DNA from: Planctomycetaceae bacterium
GTDB lineage: Bacteria > Planctomycetota > Planctomycetia > Pirellulales > Thermoguttaceae
Assembly (NCBI GenBank): GCA_015062085.1
Contig: SUVI01000015.1
Span: forward strand, 1 to 38,594
DNA: 38,594 bases
Direction: 5' to 3'
How positions within the stretch are numbered: the first letter of the stretch is position 1; each line of letters starts with the position of its first letter. This document shows positions 25,771 through 35,400 of this stretch, in pieces. Position numbers and translations under genes: made by a program. Below the pieces are notes generated by a model. That model was not told the origin of the DNA, did not search any database, and saw only the letters and a list, made by a program, of their open reading frames with translations.

Positions 25771-26139
25771 CTAGAACATCTGTCCGGTCATTCCCATATA
25801 CGCACCGATCGCAGCATTCGCTACAGTCAACATAAGACCGATCACGTTCAATACGATCCCCAATGTATAATGTTTTTTTATTCCCAATACCAGTCCTGTG
25901 ATGGAAACGGGAAGACCAAACAGGGGAATGAGCCACGCTAAAAAACCAATGATCCCAAGGACCAAGGATGCGGTACTGGTTTCTTTTCTCGTGGGGACCT
26001 GGTTAAAATTATTTACTGGACCATTTAAAGTCGGAACAATGATCGAGGCTTTGCAATAAGGGCAAATAACCCCCATGCCCATTTGTCCTTCCATGGACTG
26101 AATAACACCTTGACAGTACGGACAACGAAAATGAAACAC
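25771..26139 (-). CDS. Zinc-ribbon membrane protein (DUF4190-like)
   Basis: 122 residues. N-terminal zinc ribbon with CPYC at 6-9 and CPYC at 26-29, a short polar linker, then two hydrophobic segments (about 57-85 and 92-116) with repeated glycines, the pattern of small DUF4190-type membrane proteins. Function unknown. It starts with GTG at 26139, supported by GGGAG 7 bp upstream and a near-consensus promoter 80-107 bp upstream. It sits beside two more zinc-ribbon membrane proteins on the same strand, suggesting a related group. Confidence 0.8.
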   Translation of the reverse strand: MFHFRCPYCQGVIQSMEGQMGMGVICPYCKASIIVPTLNGPVNNFNQVPTRKETSTASLVLGIIGFLAWLIPLFGLPVSITGLVLGIKKHYTLGIVLNVIGLMLTVANAAIGAYMGMTGQMF

Positions 26140-26218
26140 GCGAAATCTCCCGAATTCAATATTAAATACAGTTGGAAATTGTCACACTTGCATTCAAACC
26201 GAACACATCTAATGAAAT

Positions 26219-26246
26219 ATTATACTCTGATTTTTTTCTATGTCAA
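26219..26246 (-). promoter_or_regulatory. Promoter of the 25771-26139 gene
   Basis: Minus strand TTGACA (26246-26241), 16-bp spacer, TATAAT (26224-26219). Confidence 0.85.
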
Positions 26247-26337
26247 GTCCCTGTTCACAATATTTTATTTTTTTAAAATATCTTTTGTGAAATCTTAGCA
26301 GATCCGGATCTTTACCACCAAAAAACCAATTCGACAT

Positions 26338-26364
26338 GCACTTACAGGAATGAGTGCTTTTTTT
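26338..26364 (+). terminator. Orphan plus-strand hairpin with T-tract
   Basis: GCACTTA and TGAGTGC pair (one T·G wobble) around a 6-nt loop and are followed by seven T. All neighbouring genes read on the minus strand, so it ends no known plus-strand gene. Confidence 0.45.
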
Positions 26365-26397
26365 AAGCAGCTGAAGCTCCTTACATTATCGGTTTTC

Positions 26398-26430
26398 AAA
26401 AAAATCCCGAAAACTCACTCGTTCTCGGGA
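26398..26430 (-). terminator. Rho-independent terminator of zinc-ribbon paralog 1
   Basis: Minus strand TCCCGAGAAC pairs with GTTTTCGGGA, then a T-run. The same structure with different bases follows paralog 2. Confidence 0.85.
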
Positions 26431-26467
26431 CTTTTTTCATTCCGCGAACCGCAGATCTACACAAAAC

Positions 26468-27232
26468 TTACGGTCTGCGCGCATCCTGGATCGCTTCTGC
26501 CGTCTTCGCTAAAGAGAAAAGGGCCGGGATCCAGAAAAAGATGCTGATCATATTCAGATACGGAATAAATAACAAAATAAGTGCCGTCAAAACAAGACCT
26601 TCCGGCGCTCGCGGAACCGCGATCTGATACCGTCTTGCATAGCTGTTCAAATCGATCGCGAGGCCGTAATGGGCAACAAAGAACCAGTAAATGTTGAAAA
26701 ACGGAATAAATAAAAATCCGACCGCTTTTCCGGGAGTCGTGCGTGCGTGACCATCCTGGATCAATCGCCAGCAGCGATACAAAAATTTACAGTAGGAAAT
26801 GACTCCCAGAATAACAAACGCCAACGTCCCGAAGATTCCGCCCAACACCAAGCAGATTCCAACCTCTTCGGGCACACCACCCTCATCCATAGCAACCGCA
26901 GCAACAACCAACGTGATCATACATAAAATAGTAAGAACGACATAAATCAGCCACCCCGTAACGCAGGAACGGAACGCCCCTTTGGGAAGTGTCGGGCAGT
27001 AGATCGACAACTGTTCCGGGTACGGAACTACCTGCTGAGCCGAGGAATACGGCACATATGCCCCTTGCTGAGGAACGGAAGCGACCGGTATTCCCTGCTG
27101 CGGCGTTCCTTGCTGCGGCACATAGGCCCCTTGCTGAGGTTTCGTGATCGGAGCGCCGCAATTAGGACAAAATTTGACATTTGAACTGAGAGATGTTCCG
27201 CAAACAGTACAAAAGCTTGGTGAATAAGACAT
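26468..27232 (-). CDS. Zinc-ribbon, Gln-rich linker, membrane domain protein (paralog 1)
   Basis: 254 residues. Zinc ribbon with C8xxC11 and C22xxC25, a linker with four QQG repeats (about 33-57), then a membrane domain with about four to five hydrophobic segments including the conserved CWRLIQDGHARTTPGKAVGF and FIPFFNIYWFFVAHYGLA. Proteins of this build occur in Planctomycetota and Bacteroidota without assigned function. The start has AAAGGA 7 bp upstream. The neighbouring gene at 27357 is a close copy, and both upstream and downstream flanks are duplicated. Confidence 0.85.
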   Translation of the reverse strand: MSYSPSFCTVCGTSLSSNVKFCPNCGAPITKPQQGAYVPQQGTPQQGIPVASVPQQGAYVPYSSAQQVVPYPEQLSIYCPTLPKGAFRSCVTGWLIYVVLTILCMITLVVAAVAMDEGGVPEEVGICLVLGGIFGTLAFVILGVISYCKFLYRCWRLIQDGHARTTPGKAVGFLFIPFFNIYWFFVAHYGLAIDLNSYARRYQIAVPRAPEGLVLTALILLFIPYLNMISIFFWIPALFSLAKTAEAIQDARRP

Positions 27233-27285
27233 AGATAGTTCCTTTCGCTAAAAACAGTGAAACATTTTGTATGTATTATCAGTTT

Positions 27286-27320
27286 TCAAAAAGTCCCAAC
27301 AACTCACTCGTTCTCGGGAC
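27286..27320 (-). terminator. Rho-independent terminator of zinc-ribbon paralog 2
   Basis: Minus strand GTCCCGAGAAC pairs with GTTGTTGGGAC through G·T wobbles, followed by a T-run. The stem is kept although one arm differs from the paralog 1 terminator. Confidence 0.8.
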
Positions 27321-27356
27321 CTTTTTCATTCCGCGAACCGCAGATCTACACAAAAC

Positions 27357-28025
27357 TTACGGTCTGCGCGCATCCTGGATCGCATCTGCCGTCTTCGCTA
27401 TGGAGAAAAGAGCCGGGATCCAGAAAAAGATGCTGAAAAAATTCACAAACGGAATAAATGTCAAAATAATTGCCGTCAAAACAAGACCTTCCGGCGCTCG
27501 CGGAACCGCGATCTGATACCGTCTTGCATAGCTGTTCAAATCGATCGCGAGGCCGTAGTGCACAATAAAGTACCAGTAAATGTTGAAAATCGGAATAAAT
27601 AAAAATCCGATCGCTTTTCCGGGAGTCGTGCGTGCGTGACCATCCTGGATCAATCGCCAGCAGCGATGCAAAAATTTAATGTTGGAAATGACTCCCAAAA
27701 TGAGAAACGCCAACATCCCGAATCCGAAGCAAATTCCAACCTCTTCGTTAACATCCGCCATAGCAAGCCCCATGATCATACATAAAAAAGTAAGAACGGC
27801 ATAAATCAGCCACCTCGTAATGCAGGAACGAAACGCCCCTTTGGGCAGTGTTGGGTAGTAGATCGACAACTGCTCCGGGTGCGGTACGATCTGTTGAGCC
27901 GAGGAATACGGAACATAGGCGCCTTGCTGAGGTTTCATGATCGAAGCGCCGCAATTAGGACAAAATTGGACATTGGGACCAAGAGGTGTTCCGCAAACCG
28001 TACAAAAGCTTGGTGAATAAGACAT
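27357..28025 (-). CDS. Zinc-ribbon, linker, membrane domain protein (paralog 2)
   Basis: 222 residues, closely similar to the gene at 26468: identical zinc-ribbon spacing (C8, C11, C22, C25), a shorter linker with one QQG unit, and the same membrane domain, nearly identical from GHARTTPGKA to the C-terminal AIQDARRP. The main differences are loss of the extra QQG repeats and of several residues in the second membrane loop. Coding and flanking sequence share about 90 bp on the 3' side and 50 bp on the 5' side with paralog 1, which indicates a tandem duplication. No clear promoter was found upstream. Confidence 0.85.
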   Translation of the reverse strand: MSYSPSFCTVCGTPLGPNVQFCPNCGASIMKPQQGAYVPYSSAQQIVPHPEQLSIYYPTLPKGAFRSCITRWLIYAVLTFLCMIMGLAMADVNEEVGICFGFGMLAFLILGVISNIKFLHRCWRLIQDGHARTTPGKAIGFLFIPIFNIYWYFIVHYGLAIDLNSYARRYQIAVPRAPEGLVLTAIILTFIPFVNFFSIFFWIPALFSIAKTADAIQDARRP

Positions 28026-28117
28026 AGATAGTTCCTTTCGCTAAAAACAGTGAAACATTTTGCATATATTATCGGTTTTCCAAATAAGAAAATGAAAATA
28101 TATTTTCAAAAATTACA

Positions 28118-28149
28118 GAAAAACGGCCAGATCCCTCCGTCCGTTTTTC
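28118..28149 (-). terminator. Rho-independent terminator after the guaB operon
   Basis: GAAAAACGG (28118-28126) pairs with CCGTTTTTC (28141-28149). It is symmetrical, and its position suits the end of the 28251 gene. Confidence 0.75.
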
Positions 28150-28250
28150 CGTTTGTGGTATGAAAAATCAAGTTTTGGTATCTCGCGGAGCCCCCATCCC
28201 CAAAAGGTCGAAGTCTCCTAGGGTTACAACGACGGATCTTTCGGACTTCA

Positions 28251-29795
28251 CTACGGAATGAGGAAGACCAATGCGGTGGCGACGCCCCCTTCCACGATCG
28301 CACCGCGCGTCGAGTACGGGATCGGACTCCACTTCCGCGGAGCACAGCTCCCCGGTCGATAGTAGCCCAGCGCGTACTGGCATTCGTTCGGCGGATCGAT
28401 GGCCGCGAGCATCGGAAGGTACGGGATCGTCACGAGGAACTGCGCACCGGAGAGTACCGGCTGAAGCGGACCGATCGTGTGTCCGTAGCGTTCCAGGGAC
28501 GGCTGCTCAAAATAGAGCGGATTGTGGCAAAGGTTCGACGCGGTCCACGTCACGTTCGTGCCGGCAAATTCACGTGCCGGGAACAGTTCATTCGGCGCGG
28601 CAAGCGGGCAGGATTTCGGAACGATCTTCGTGTCGTGCAGTTCAATGTCGTTCGTGATCTCCGTGATCCGGTGCATCGGCTCGCTGCTCTCACACGGCAT
28701 GTCATAGTCGCTTTCATCGACCTGACGCGTCGTGAAAGTCTCCGTCAGTTCCCGATTTTCTTCCGGACCAGGAAGCATCGACGGCACTTCAGGCTGAGAC
28801 GGTTCCGGCATCCCGCTCGGCACCGTATTCAAAACGTCTGACCCACTGTTCGGCGCGTTCGTATCCTGTTTCAGGCCCCCCTGTCCCAGCGTACTTTCCT
28901 CTTCATTTCCAATCGCTCCCGGAATCTGCGCGTCATCAAGTTCAGACATTCCTTCATTCAGCGTCGGCATGCCGTCCAACTCGTCTCCCGGCAACGCCAA
29001 AGGTTCCGTTTCGGAACCGCTAAGATCGACTTCCGCCTCCGCGTCCCCAGCCGGCATCATCGGCGACGCATCTTCCGCTTCAGGCAGAAGCTGATCCGCC
29101 AGATCTTCACCGTCTGCCGCAGGAACCGCCTCCGACGCCTCCGCGTCCACGGATCCTATTTCCAGCTCATCCAAACTGCCAAGCGAATCCAGATCCAGAC
29201 CAGCATCGTCTCCCGACGTCAAACGCACTCGCGAGTACCGCGGCATCACCGCCGGGATCGGTGTCACGAGCGTTTCTGTATTCTTCTTTTCCTCTGCAGA
29301 GACAGGAACAGCCTGCCCAGAGATACGGATCCCTGACAGCGCAGACGACGAAACTTTCGCAGTCCCCGCATTCGGCACCGCCGCTGAAACGGATCTTCCC
29401 TGCATGGAACGTGCTTCTGGCGAATTGACAGAGACCCACTTTAATGAAGAATTAGAAGAGGAGGACGAGACAGTCGAGGAGGTCTCGCTTCCTCCAGAAT
29501 TTACATTTTCAGACCGGACAGCCGGAGTCGTGTACGAAACCGGAACGACCGAGTTCTGCGTCTCCGCCTGCACAGAATCAATGCGCACTACCGGCACATT
29601 TCCCGCAGCAGACGGATCCTGCTGATAGGCGACGGGGCGGACAAAACGAGTATCCGCACCCGCAATACCGGCGGAAAGGACCGCCGAAAACAAAACGGCT
29701 GCCCGACAGACATTCTGTCTGCCGAAACATACATGAGGATCAGCCGTTATCCTCTGAATTGTAGTTTGGAGCTTCCTGCGTAATTTTAATGTCAT
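28251..29795 (-). CDS. Exported planctomycete-type protein with low-complexity middle
   Basis: 514 residues from ATG 29795, which has GGGAG upstream and overlaps the end of guaB by 56 bp; a longer frame reaches 29879. A basic N-terminus and one hydrophobic helix (about 29-47) give a signal peptide. Residues about 50-190 are Ser/Val/Asn-rich and 190-370 acidic and Pro/Gly-rich with no fold expected. The last 120 residues are folded and Cys-rich: [21 protein letters not shown], then [16 protein letters not shown] recall this C-terminal block from conserved hypothetical proteins found in planctomycetes only. Function unknown; a cell-envelope role is inferred. The overlap with guaB implies co-transcription. 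Confidence 0.82.
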   Translation of the reverse strand: MTLKLRRKLQTTIQRITADPHVCFGRQNVCRAAVLFSAVLSAGIAGADTRFVRPVAYQQDPSAAGNVPVVRIDSVQAETQNSVVPVSYTTPAVRSENVNSGGSETSSTVSSSSSNSSLKWVSVNSPEARSMQGRSVSAAVPNAGTAKVSSSALSGIRISGQAVPVSAEEKKNTETLVTPIPAVMPRYSRVRLTSGDDAGLDLDSLGSLDELEIGSVDAEASEAVPAADGEDLADQLLPEAEDASPMMPAGDAEAEVDLSGSETEPLALPGDELDGMPTLNEGMSELDDAQIPGAIGNEEESTLGQGGLKQDTNAPNSGSDVLNTVPSGMPEPSQPEVPSMLPGPEENRELTETFTTRQVDESDYDMPCESSEPMHRITEITNDIELHDTKIVPKSCPLAAPNELFPAREFAGTNVTWTASNLCHNPLYFEQPSLERYGHTIGPLQPVLSGAQFLVTIPYLPMLAAIDPPNECQYALGYYRPGSCAPRKWSPIPYSTRGAIVEGGVATALVFLIP

Positions 29796-31203
29796 GAGGA
29801 TGATTCTCCCGAACAGTAGCCGGAGAAATCTGAACAAACCGAGCATCCCTGCGCAGTTCTTCAATATTTCTAGTCCCACAATAACCCATACCAGCTCGAA
29901 GCCCCCCTACAAGCTGATACACAAACGGTCCAAGAGTTCCACGGTACGGGACCCGCCCTTCGACGCCTTCCGGCACAAGTTTGTCCGGTCCGGCCTTCGT
30001 CTGACGGTAACGCTCGCTCGAGCCGCGAACCATCGCGCCCAGCGAACCCATTCCGCGATATGCCTTGAACTGACGGCCCTGATAGAACACTTTGCTTCCC
30101 GGACTCTCTTCCAATCCTGCGAGAAGTCCGCCAAGCATGACCACGTGCGCTCCGGCAGCCAGCGCTTTCGTGATGTCTCCCGAATAGCGGATACCGCCGT
30201 CTGCGATGATCGAAACATCGGATCCCGCCGCTGCCTGCGCCACATTGTAGATCGCAGAGATCTGCGGAACACCAACACCCGAAACGACACGCGTCGTGCA
30301 GATCGAGCCTGGACCGATACCGACTTTGATGGCGTCTGCGCCGGCGTCAATGAGGTCTTTCGCAGCCTCCGCCGTCGCTATATTGCCCACGATCACATCA
30401 ATATCCCAATCTTTCTTGATGCGGCGAACCGTTTCCAATACGTTTTTGGAATGACCGTGCGCACTGTCGAGCACCAGAATGTCAACTCCCGTCGATACCA
30501 GCGTCTCAACACGTTCGTAATCGTGCACTCCGACCGCGGCGCCAACGCGAAGACGGCCAAGTTCATCTTTGCACGCAAGCGGGTTGCTGCGCTGCATATC
30601 GATGTCCTTGATCGTGATCAGTCCCGTCAATATATAATTATCGTCAACCAGGAGGAGTTTCTCCACCTTTTTTTCCATTAAAATTTTCTCAGCTTCCGCA
30701 AGCGTTACACTTCCCGTAGCCGTTACAAGGTGATCTTTTGTCATCACTTCACGGACAGAAACGCTCAGATCTTCAAGAAAACGAAGGTCGCGGCGCGTGA
30801 TGATCCCTTCCAGATGTCCGTTATCCAGAACGACCGGAATGCCGGAAACACGATGCGTATCCATCATCTGACGTGCGTCGGCTGCGGTTGCGTTCGGGTG
30901 GAGCGTCGCCGGATTGTTGATGATGCCGTTCGCAGTGCGTTTCACCTTAATGACTTCCGTGACCTGGTCTGCAATGGAAAGATTCTTGTGGATGATACCC
31001 AAACCGCCTTCCTGCGCCAAAGCGATCGCCATGGCACTTTCCGTTACGGTATCCATCGGAGAGCTGAGGATCGGAATATTCAAATGGATACGTCTGGTCA
31101 GTTTCGTCGTGACGTCGACTTCCGAGGGGACCAGTTCGCTGTAGCGCGGTTCAAGAAGAACATCATCAAATGTGATCCCGCGGTAATGAATTTTATTTTC
31201 CAT
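29740..31203 (-). CDS. guaB: IMP dehydrogenase
   Basis: 487 residues, standard length. Start at ATG 31203 with AAGGAG 8 bp upstream. N-terminal [20 protein letters not shown], a pair of CBS domains (about 95-205), the catalytic loop [11 protein letters not shown] with Cys302, the [13 protein letters not shown] phosphate site, and the mobile-flap segment [10 protein letters not shown]. The enzyme oxidises IMP to XMP with NAD+, the committed step of GMP synthesis, in the cytoplasm. guaA is not adjacent. The 3' end overlaps an unrelated exported-protein gene. Confidence 0.98.
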   Translation of the reverse strand: MENKIHYRGITFDDVLLEPRYSELVPSEVDVTTKLTRRIHLNIPILSSPMDTVTESAMAIALAQEGGLGIIHKNLSIADQVTEVIKVKRTANGIINNPATLHPNATAADARQMMDTHRVSGIPVVLDNGHLEGIITRRDLRFLEDLSVSVREVMTKDHLVTATGSVTLAEAEKILMEKKVEKLLLVDDNYILTGLITIKDIDMQRSNPLACKDELGRLRVGAAVGVHDYERVETLVSTGVDILVLDSAHGHSKNVLETVRRIKKDWDIDVIVGNIATAEAAKDLIDAGADAIKVGIGPGSICTTRVVSGVGVPQISAIYNVAQAAAGSDVSIIADGGIRYSGDITKALAAGAHVVMLGGLLAGLEESPGSKVFYQGRQFKAYRGMGSLGAMVRGSSERYRQTKAGPDKLVPEGVEGRVPYRGTLGPFVYQLVGGLRAGMGYCGTRNIEELRRDARFVQISPATVRENHPHDIKITQEAPNYNSEDNG

Positions 31204-31299
31204 AAAAACTCTCCTTAAATGAAGGCGATCCCGAATAAAAATGGGGTGCGTCAGAAATAGGGCAGTCTCTGCGCACTCTTTAAAGTAGTTCCTTCCAAT

Positions 31300-31333
31300 A
31301 TTATGCTCAAATAAGAAAAATTTGAAGGGGGGG
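31300..31333 (-). promoter_or_regulatory. Possible guaB promoter with C-tract
   Basis: Minus strand: a run of seven C directly before TTCAAA (31326-31321), a 15-bp spacer and CATAAT (31305-31300). It is poor as a consensus match but has the same C-tract plus -35 layout as other promoters in the window. Confidence 0.4.
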
Positions 31334-31340
31334 CGGGGGG

Positions 31341-31586
31341 ATTTTTCCCGTTTTTTTTTCCATTTTTTTAAGAAAAAACCAAAATATCCTAAAGAATTGC
31401 GCCAATCAGAAGACCCAACCCACTCAGATCTATTCCATTTTATCATCTGCGCGCCTCTAACGTCAGGGAGAAACTTTGAAAACGTTTCTCCCTCTGACAC
31501 ACGCTTCAAGATCTTTTAATGTTCACATTTTCAGCGGCAGGATCCATGACACCAACTGCGCACAGTGTTGGATGGACTCCCAAAAC
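31341..31586. other. Intergenic region with a stem-loop between guaB and the isochorismatase-family gene
   Basis: At 31462-31498 GTCAGGGAGAAAC pairs with GTTTCTCCCTCTGAC, leaving a two-base bulge, without a T-tract on either strand. It lies downstream of the 31587 gene and may act as its terminator or mRNA end. No gene seen. Confidence 0.5.
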
Positions 31587-32183
31587 TTAAACGATCTCCT
31601 GCAGGATGCCGTCGACTGTCGAAGGACCGCCAAGAACGGGTGCGAAATCGTTTTCGACGTACTTCTGGATCGATCCAGAGACCGCGCAGCACGCATCCAG
31701 CGCCATCCGCGTCTGGTAGCCAAGGTCATAGGCGCTAAACGCAGTCGCCTGGGCGCAGACGTTCGTCAGGAAGCCGGAAATGACCAGATTTTTGATCCCG
31801 TTTTCCTGAAGAAGACGGTTCAGATCCGTGTAACTGAAAGCGCTCAGCGCGTGTTTGTTCGCCAGGATCAGCTCCATCGGCAATGGTTTCATCGCATCGA
31901 TGATCGCCTGTCCCCAGGTCTCCGGCATGAACATCTGATCCTCAAGGATACCGGCCGCGATCCCCGAGCAGGCGTTCGCTTTGACCCATTCCGCATCGAG
32001 CACAAACGGGCAATGGATCACGAGGCAGCCTTTTTCGCGTGCGCCGGCAAGGAGACGCTGCGCATTGGCGATCGTGCGGTTCCGTTCCAGTTCCCCTTTG
32101 ACGGCGTCGTAGAGTTTTCCTCCCGGCGAGCAGAATTCGTTCTGAAACTCGATGAAAATGAAGGCAGTTTCCTTAGCGTTCAT
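31587..32183 (-). CDS. Isochorismatase-family cysteine hydrolase
   Basis: 198 residues from ATG 32183 (AGAGAG about 8 bp upstream). The family Cys-Asp-Lys triad is partly visible: C143 in SGFLTNVCAQATA and K110 in ANKHALSAF. The usual Asp of the first strand (IDxQNDF) is Glu12 here (FIEFQNEF), a form I have seen in a subgroup of these hydrolases. Members cleave amides or vinyl ethers such as nicotinamide, biuret or isochorismate; the substrate cannot be told from sequence. A consensus promoter lies about 85-115 bp upstream. Single gene. Confidence 0.88.
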   Translation of the reverse strand: MNAKETAFIFIEFQNEFCSPGGKLYDAVKGELERNRTIANAQRLLAGAREKGCLVIHCPFVLDAEWVKANACSGIAAGILEDQMFMPETWGQAIIDAMKPLPMELILANKHALSAFSYTDLNRLLQENGIKNLVISGFLTNVCAQATAFSAYDLGYQTRMALDACCAVSGSIQKYVENDFAPVLGGPSTVDGILQEIV

Positions 32184-32268
32184 AAAAAATCTCTCTTTCT
32201 GTTTGGTGGGTTTCCGATCTGTCACCGGCACATTCGCCGTACGGTTCCTGTCCGCTGATCCGTATTCA

Positions 32269-32297
32269 ATTATAGTCGTCCTGTTGCGAAATGTCAA
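32269..32297 (-). promoter_or_regulatory. Consensus promoter of the isochorismatase-family gene
   Basis: Minus strand TTGACA (32297-32292), 17-bp spacer, TATAAT (32274-32269). Confidence 0.92.
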
Positions 32298-32334
32298 GAA
32301 CCCGCCCGAAAAAAATTTCCAAAATCCCCGCAAG

Positions 32335-32376
32335 AACAAAAAAAACGCGCCGCGAACACCACAGATCCGCAGCGCG
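32335..32376 (-). terminator. Rho-independent terminator of the beta-helix gene
   Basis: Minus strand ACGCGC and GCGCGT close a stem over an internally paired loop, followed by at least seven T. Confidence 0.8.
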
Positions 32377-32407
32377 TGCTCTTACCGTCCGCTAAAAGAA
32401 CGAAAAC

Positions 32408-35400
32408 TCATTCATTCGGCGTATTGCCGATACGCACAGGCGAACAGCCGTCTTCAACGTACCAGTCCCCGTCTGCGTTCCCGGAGAGCGTATTATTCCG
32501 GAACGTTCCGGAGGCGCCTTGTATAATCGCAATTCCCGCCTCTTGATTATTCGTAAATCGGCATTTCTCCACCGTCGGGTTCGTGCCGCTGTCTTGGACC
32601 ACAATTCCAGACATCGCGTTTCCGCTGGCTTCGCAGTCCGTAAACGTTCCGGAGGCGCCTTGTATAATCGCAATTCCAGCCGACGCGTTTCTGCTGGCTT
32701 CGCAGTCCGTAAACGTTCCGGAGGCGCCGTCGTAGACAAAAATTCCACTACCTTTCTTGGAATCCATGAATCGGCATTTCTCCACCGTCGGGTTCGTGCC
32801 GCTGTCGCAGACCTCAATTCCAGACAACGCGTTTCCGCTGGATTCGCAGTCCGTAAACGTTCCGGAGGCGCCGGAGCAGACAAAAATTCCGCCACCTTCC
32901 TTGGAATCCGTAAATCGGCATTTCTCCACCGTCGGGTTCGTGCCGCTGTCGCGGACATCAATTCCAACCAACGCGTTTCCGCTGGATTCGCAGTCCGTAA
33001 ACGTTCCGGAGGCGCCGTCGCAGACCCCAATTCCCGCCTGTTGATTATTCGTAAATCGGCATTTCTCCACCGTCGGGTTCGTGCCGCTGTCTTGGACCAC
33101 AATTCCAGCCAACGCGTTTCCGCTGGATTCGCAGTCCGTAAACGTTCCGGAGGCGCCTAAGCCGACCACAATTCCCGCCTGTTGATTATTCGTGGATCGG
33201 CATTTTTCCACCGTCGGGTTCGTGCCGCTGTCGCGGACCGCAATTCCAGAATACGCGTTTCCGCTGGCTTCGCAGTCCGTAAACGTTCCGGAGGCGCCTT
33301 GCCAGATATAAATTCCGCAATCTTCCTTGGAATCCGTAAATCGGCATTTCTCCACCGTCGGGTTCGTGCCGCTGTCGCGGACAGTAATTCCAGACAACGC
33401 GTTTCCGCTGGATTCGCAGTCCGTAAACGTTCCGGAGGCACCTTGCCAGACCCCAATTCCCGATTTTTGATTATTCGTGGATCGGCATTTCTCCACCGTC
33501 GGGTTCGTGCCGCTGTCTCGGACCTCAATTCCAGACATCGCGTTTCCGCTGGCTTCGCAGTCCGTAAACGTTCCGGAGGCGCCTAAGCCGACCCCAATTC
33601 CCACCTCTTGATTATTCGTGGATCGGCATTTCTCCACCGTCGGGTTCGTGCCGCTGTCTTGGACCACAATTCCAGACATCGCGTTTCCGCTGGCTTCGCA
33701 GTCCGTAAACGTTCCGGAGGCGCCGGAGCAGACCCCAATTCCCGCCTGTTGATTATTCGTAAATCGGCATTTCTCCACCGTCGGGTTCGTGCCGCTGTCG
33801 CGGACCTCAATTCCAGACAACGCGTTTCCGCTGGCTTCGCAGTCCATAAACGTTCCGGAGGCACCTTTGCTGACCAGAATTCCACACTTTTTCCCATCCG
33901 TAAATCGGCAGTTCTCCACCGTCGGGTTCGTGCCGCTGTCGCGGACCGCAATTCCAGAATACGCGTTTCCGCTGGATTTGCAGTCCGTAAACGTTCCGGA
34001 GGCGCCTTGCCAGATATAAATTCCGCAATCTTCCTTGGAATCCGTAAATCGGCATTTCTCCACCGTCGGGTTCGTGCCGCTGTTGCGGACAGCAATTCCA
34101 GAATACGCGTTTCCACTGGCTTCGCAGTCCGTAAACGTTCCGGAGGCGCCGTCGCAGACAAGAATTCCCGCCTGTTGATTATTCGTGAATCGGCATTTCT
34201 CCACCGTCGGGTTCGTGCCGCTGTCGCGGACCTGAATTCCAGAGTACGCGTTTCCGCTGGCTTCGCAGTCCGTAAACGTTCCGGAGGCGCCGTCGTAGAC
34301 AAAAATTCCGCCGCCTTCCTTGGAATCCGTAAATCGGCATTTCTCCACCGTCGGGTTCGTGCCGCTGTCGCTGACCTGAATTCCAGCATACGCGTTTCCG
34401 CTGGCTTCGCAGTCCGTAAACGTTCCGGAGGCGCCGAAGCCGACCCCAATTCCCACCCCTTGATTATTCGTGAATCGGCATTTCTCCACCGTCGGGTTCG
34501 TGTCGCTGTCGCGGACCTCAATTCCAGACAACGCGTTTCCGCTGGATTCGCAGTCCGTAAACGTTCCGGAGGCACCGTTGCAGACAAGAATTCCGCTACC
34601 TTCCTTGGAATCCGTAAATCGGCATTTCTCCACCGTCGGGTTCGTGCCGCTGTCGCGGACATCAATTCCAGCCAACGCGTTTCCGCTGGCTTCGCAGTCC
34701 GTAAACGTTCCGGAGGCGCCTTGCCAGATATAAATTCCGCTCTGTTTCCCATCCGTAAATCGGCATTTCTCCACCGTCGGGTTCGTGCCGCTGCCTTGGA
34801 CCACAATTCCAGACATCGCGTTTCCGCTGGTTTCGCAGTCCGTAAACGTTCCGGAGGCGCCTTGCCAGATATAAATTCCGCTCTGTTTCCCATCCGCAAA
34901 TCGGCATTTCTCCACCGTCGGGTTCGTGCCGCTGTCTTGGACCACAATTCCAGACATCGCGTTTCCGCTGGCTTCGCAGTCCGTAAACGTTCCGCTTGCA
35001 CCGTAGCAGACCCCAATTCCCGCCTGTTGATTATTCGTAAATCGGCATTTTTCCACCGTCGGGTTCGTGTCGCTGTCGCGGACCTCAATTCCAGACAACG
35101 CGTTTCCGCTGGCTTCGCAGTCCTTAAACGTTCCGGAGGCACCTTTGCCGACTAAAATTCCGACCAGTTTCCCATCCATGAATCGGCATTTCTCCACCGT
35201 CGGGTCCGTGCCGCTGTCTCGGACCTGAATTCCAGCCAACGCGTTTCCGCTGGCTTCGCAGTCCTTAAACGTTCCGGAGGCACCGTTGCAGACAAGAATT
35301 CCGCTACCTTCCTTGGAATCCGTAAATCGGCATTTCTCCACCGTCGGGTTCGTGCCGCTGTCGCGGACCTCAATTCCAGACAACGCGTTTCCGCTGGCTT

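Noticed and set aside
28093..28108. Palindrome TGAAAATATATTTTCA as an operator
   Set aside because: It is A/T-only at its centre and lies between a gene end and a terminator, so it may be chance.
33583..35155. Long open frames on both strands inside the beta-helix gene (more than 500 codons, Arg-rich repeats)
   Set aside because: They arise because the repeat unit has no stop in those frames; they have no signal peptide, no ribosome binding site and an implausible composition.
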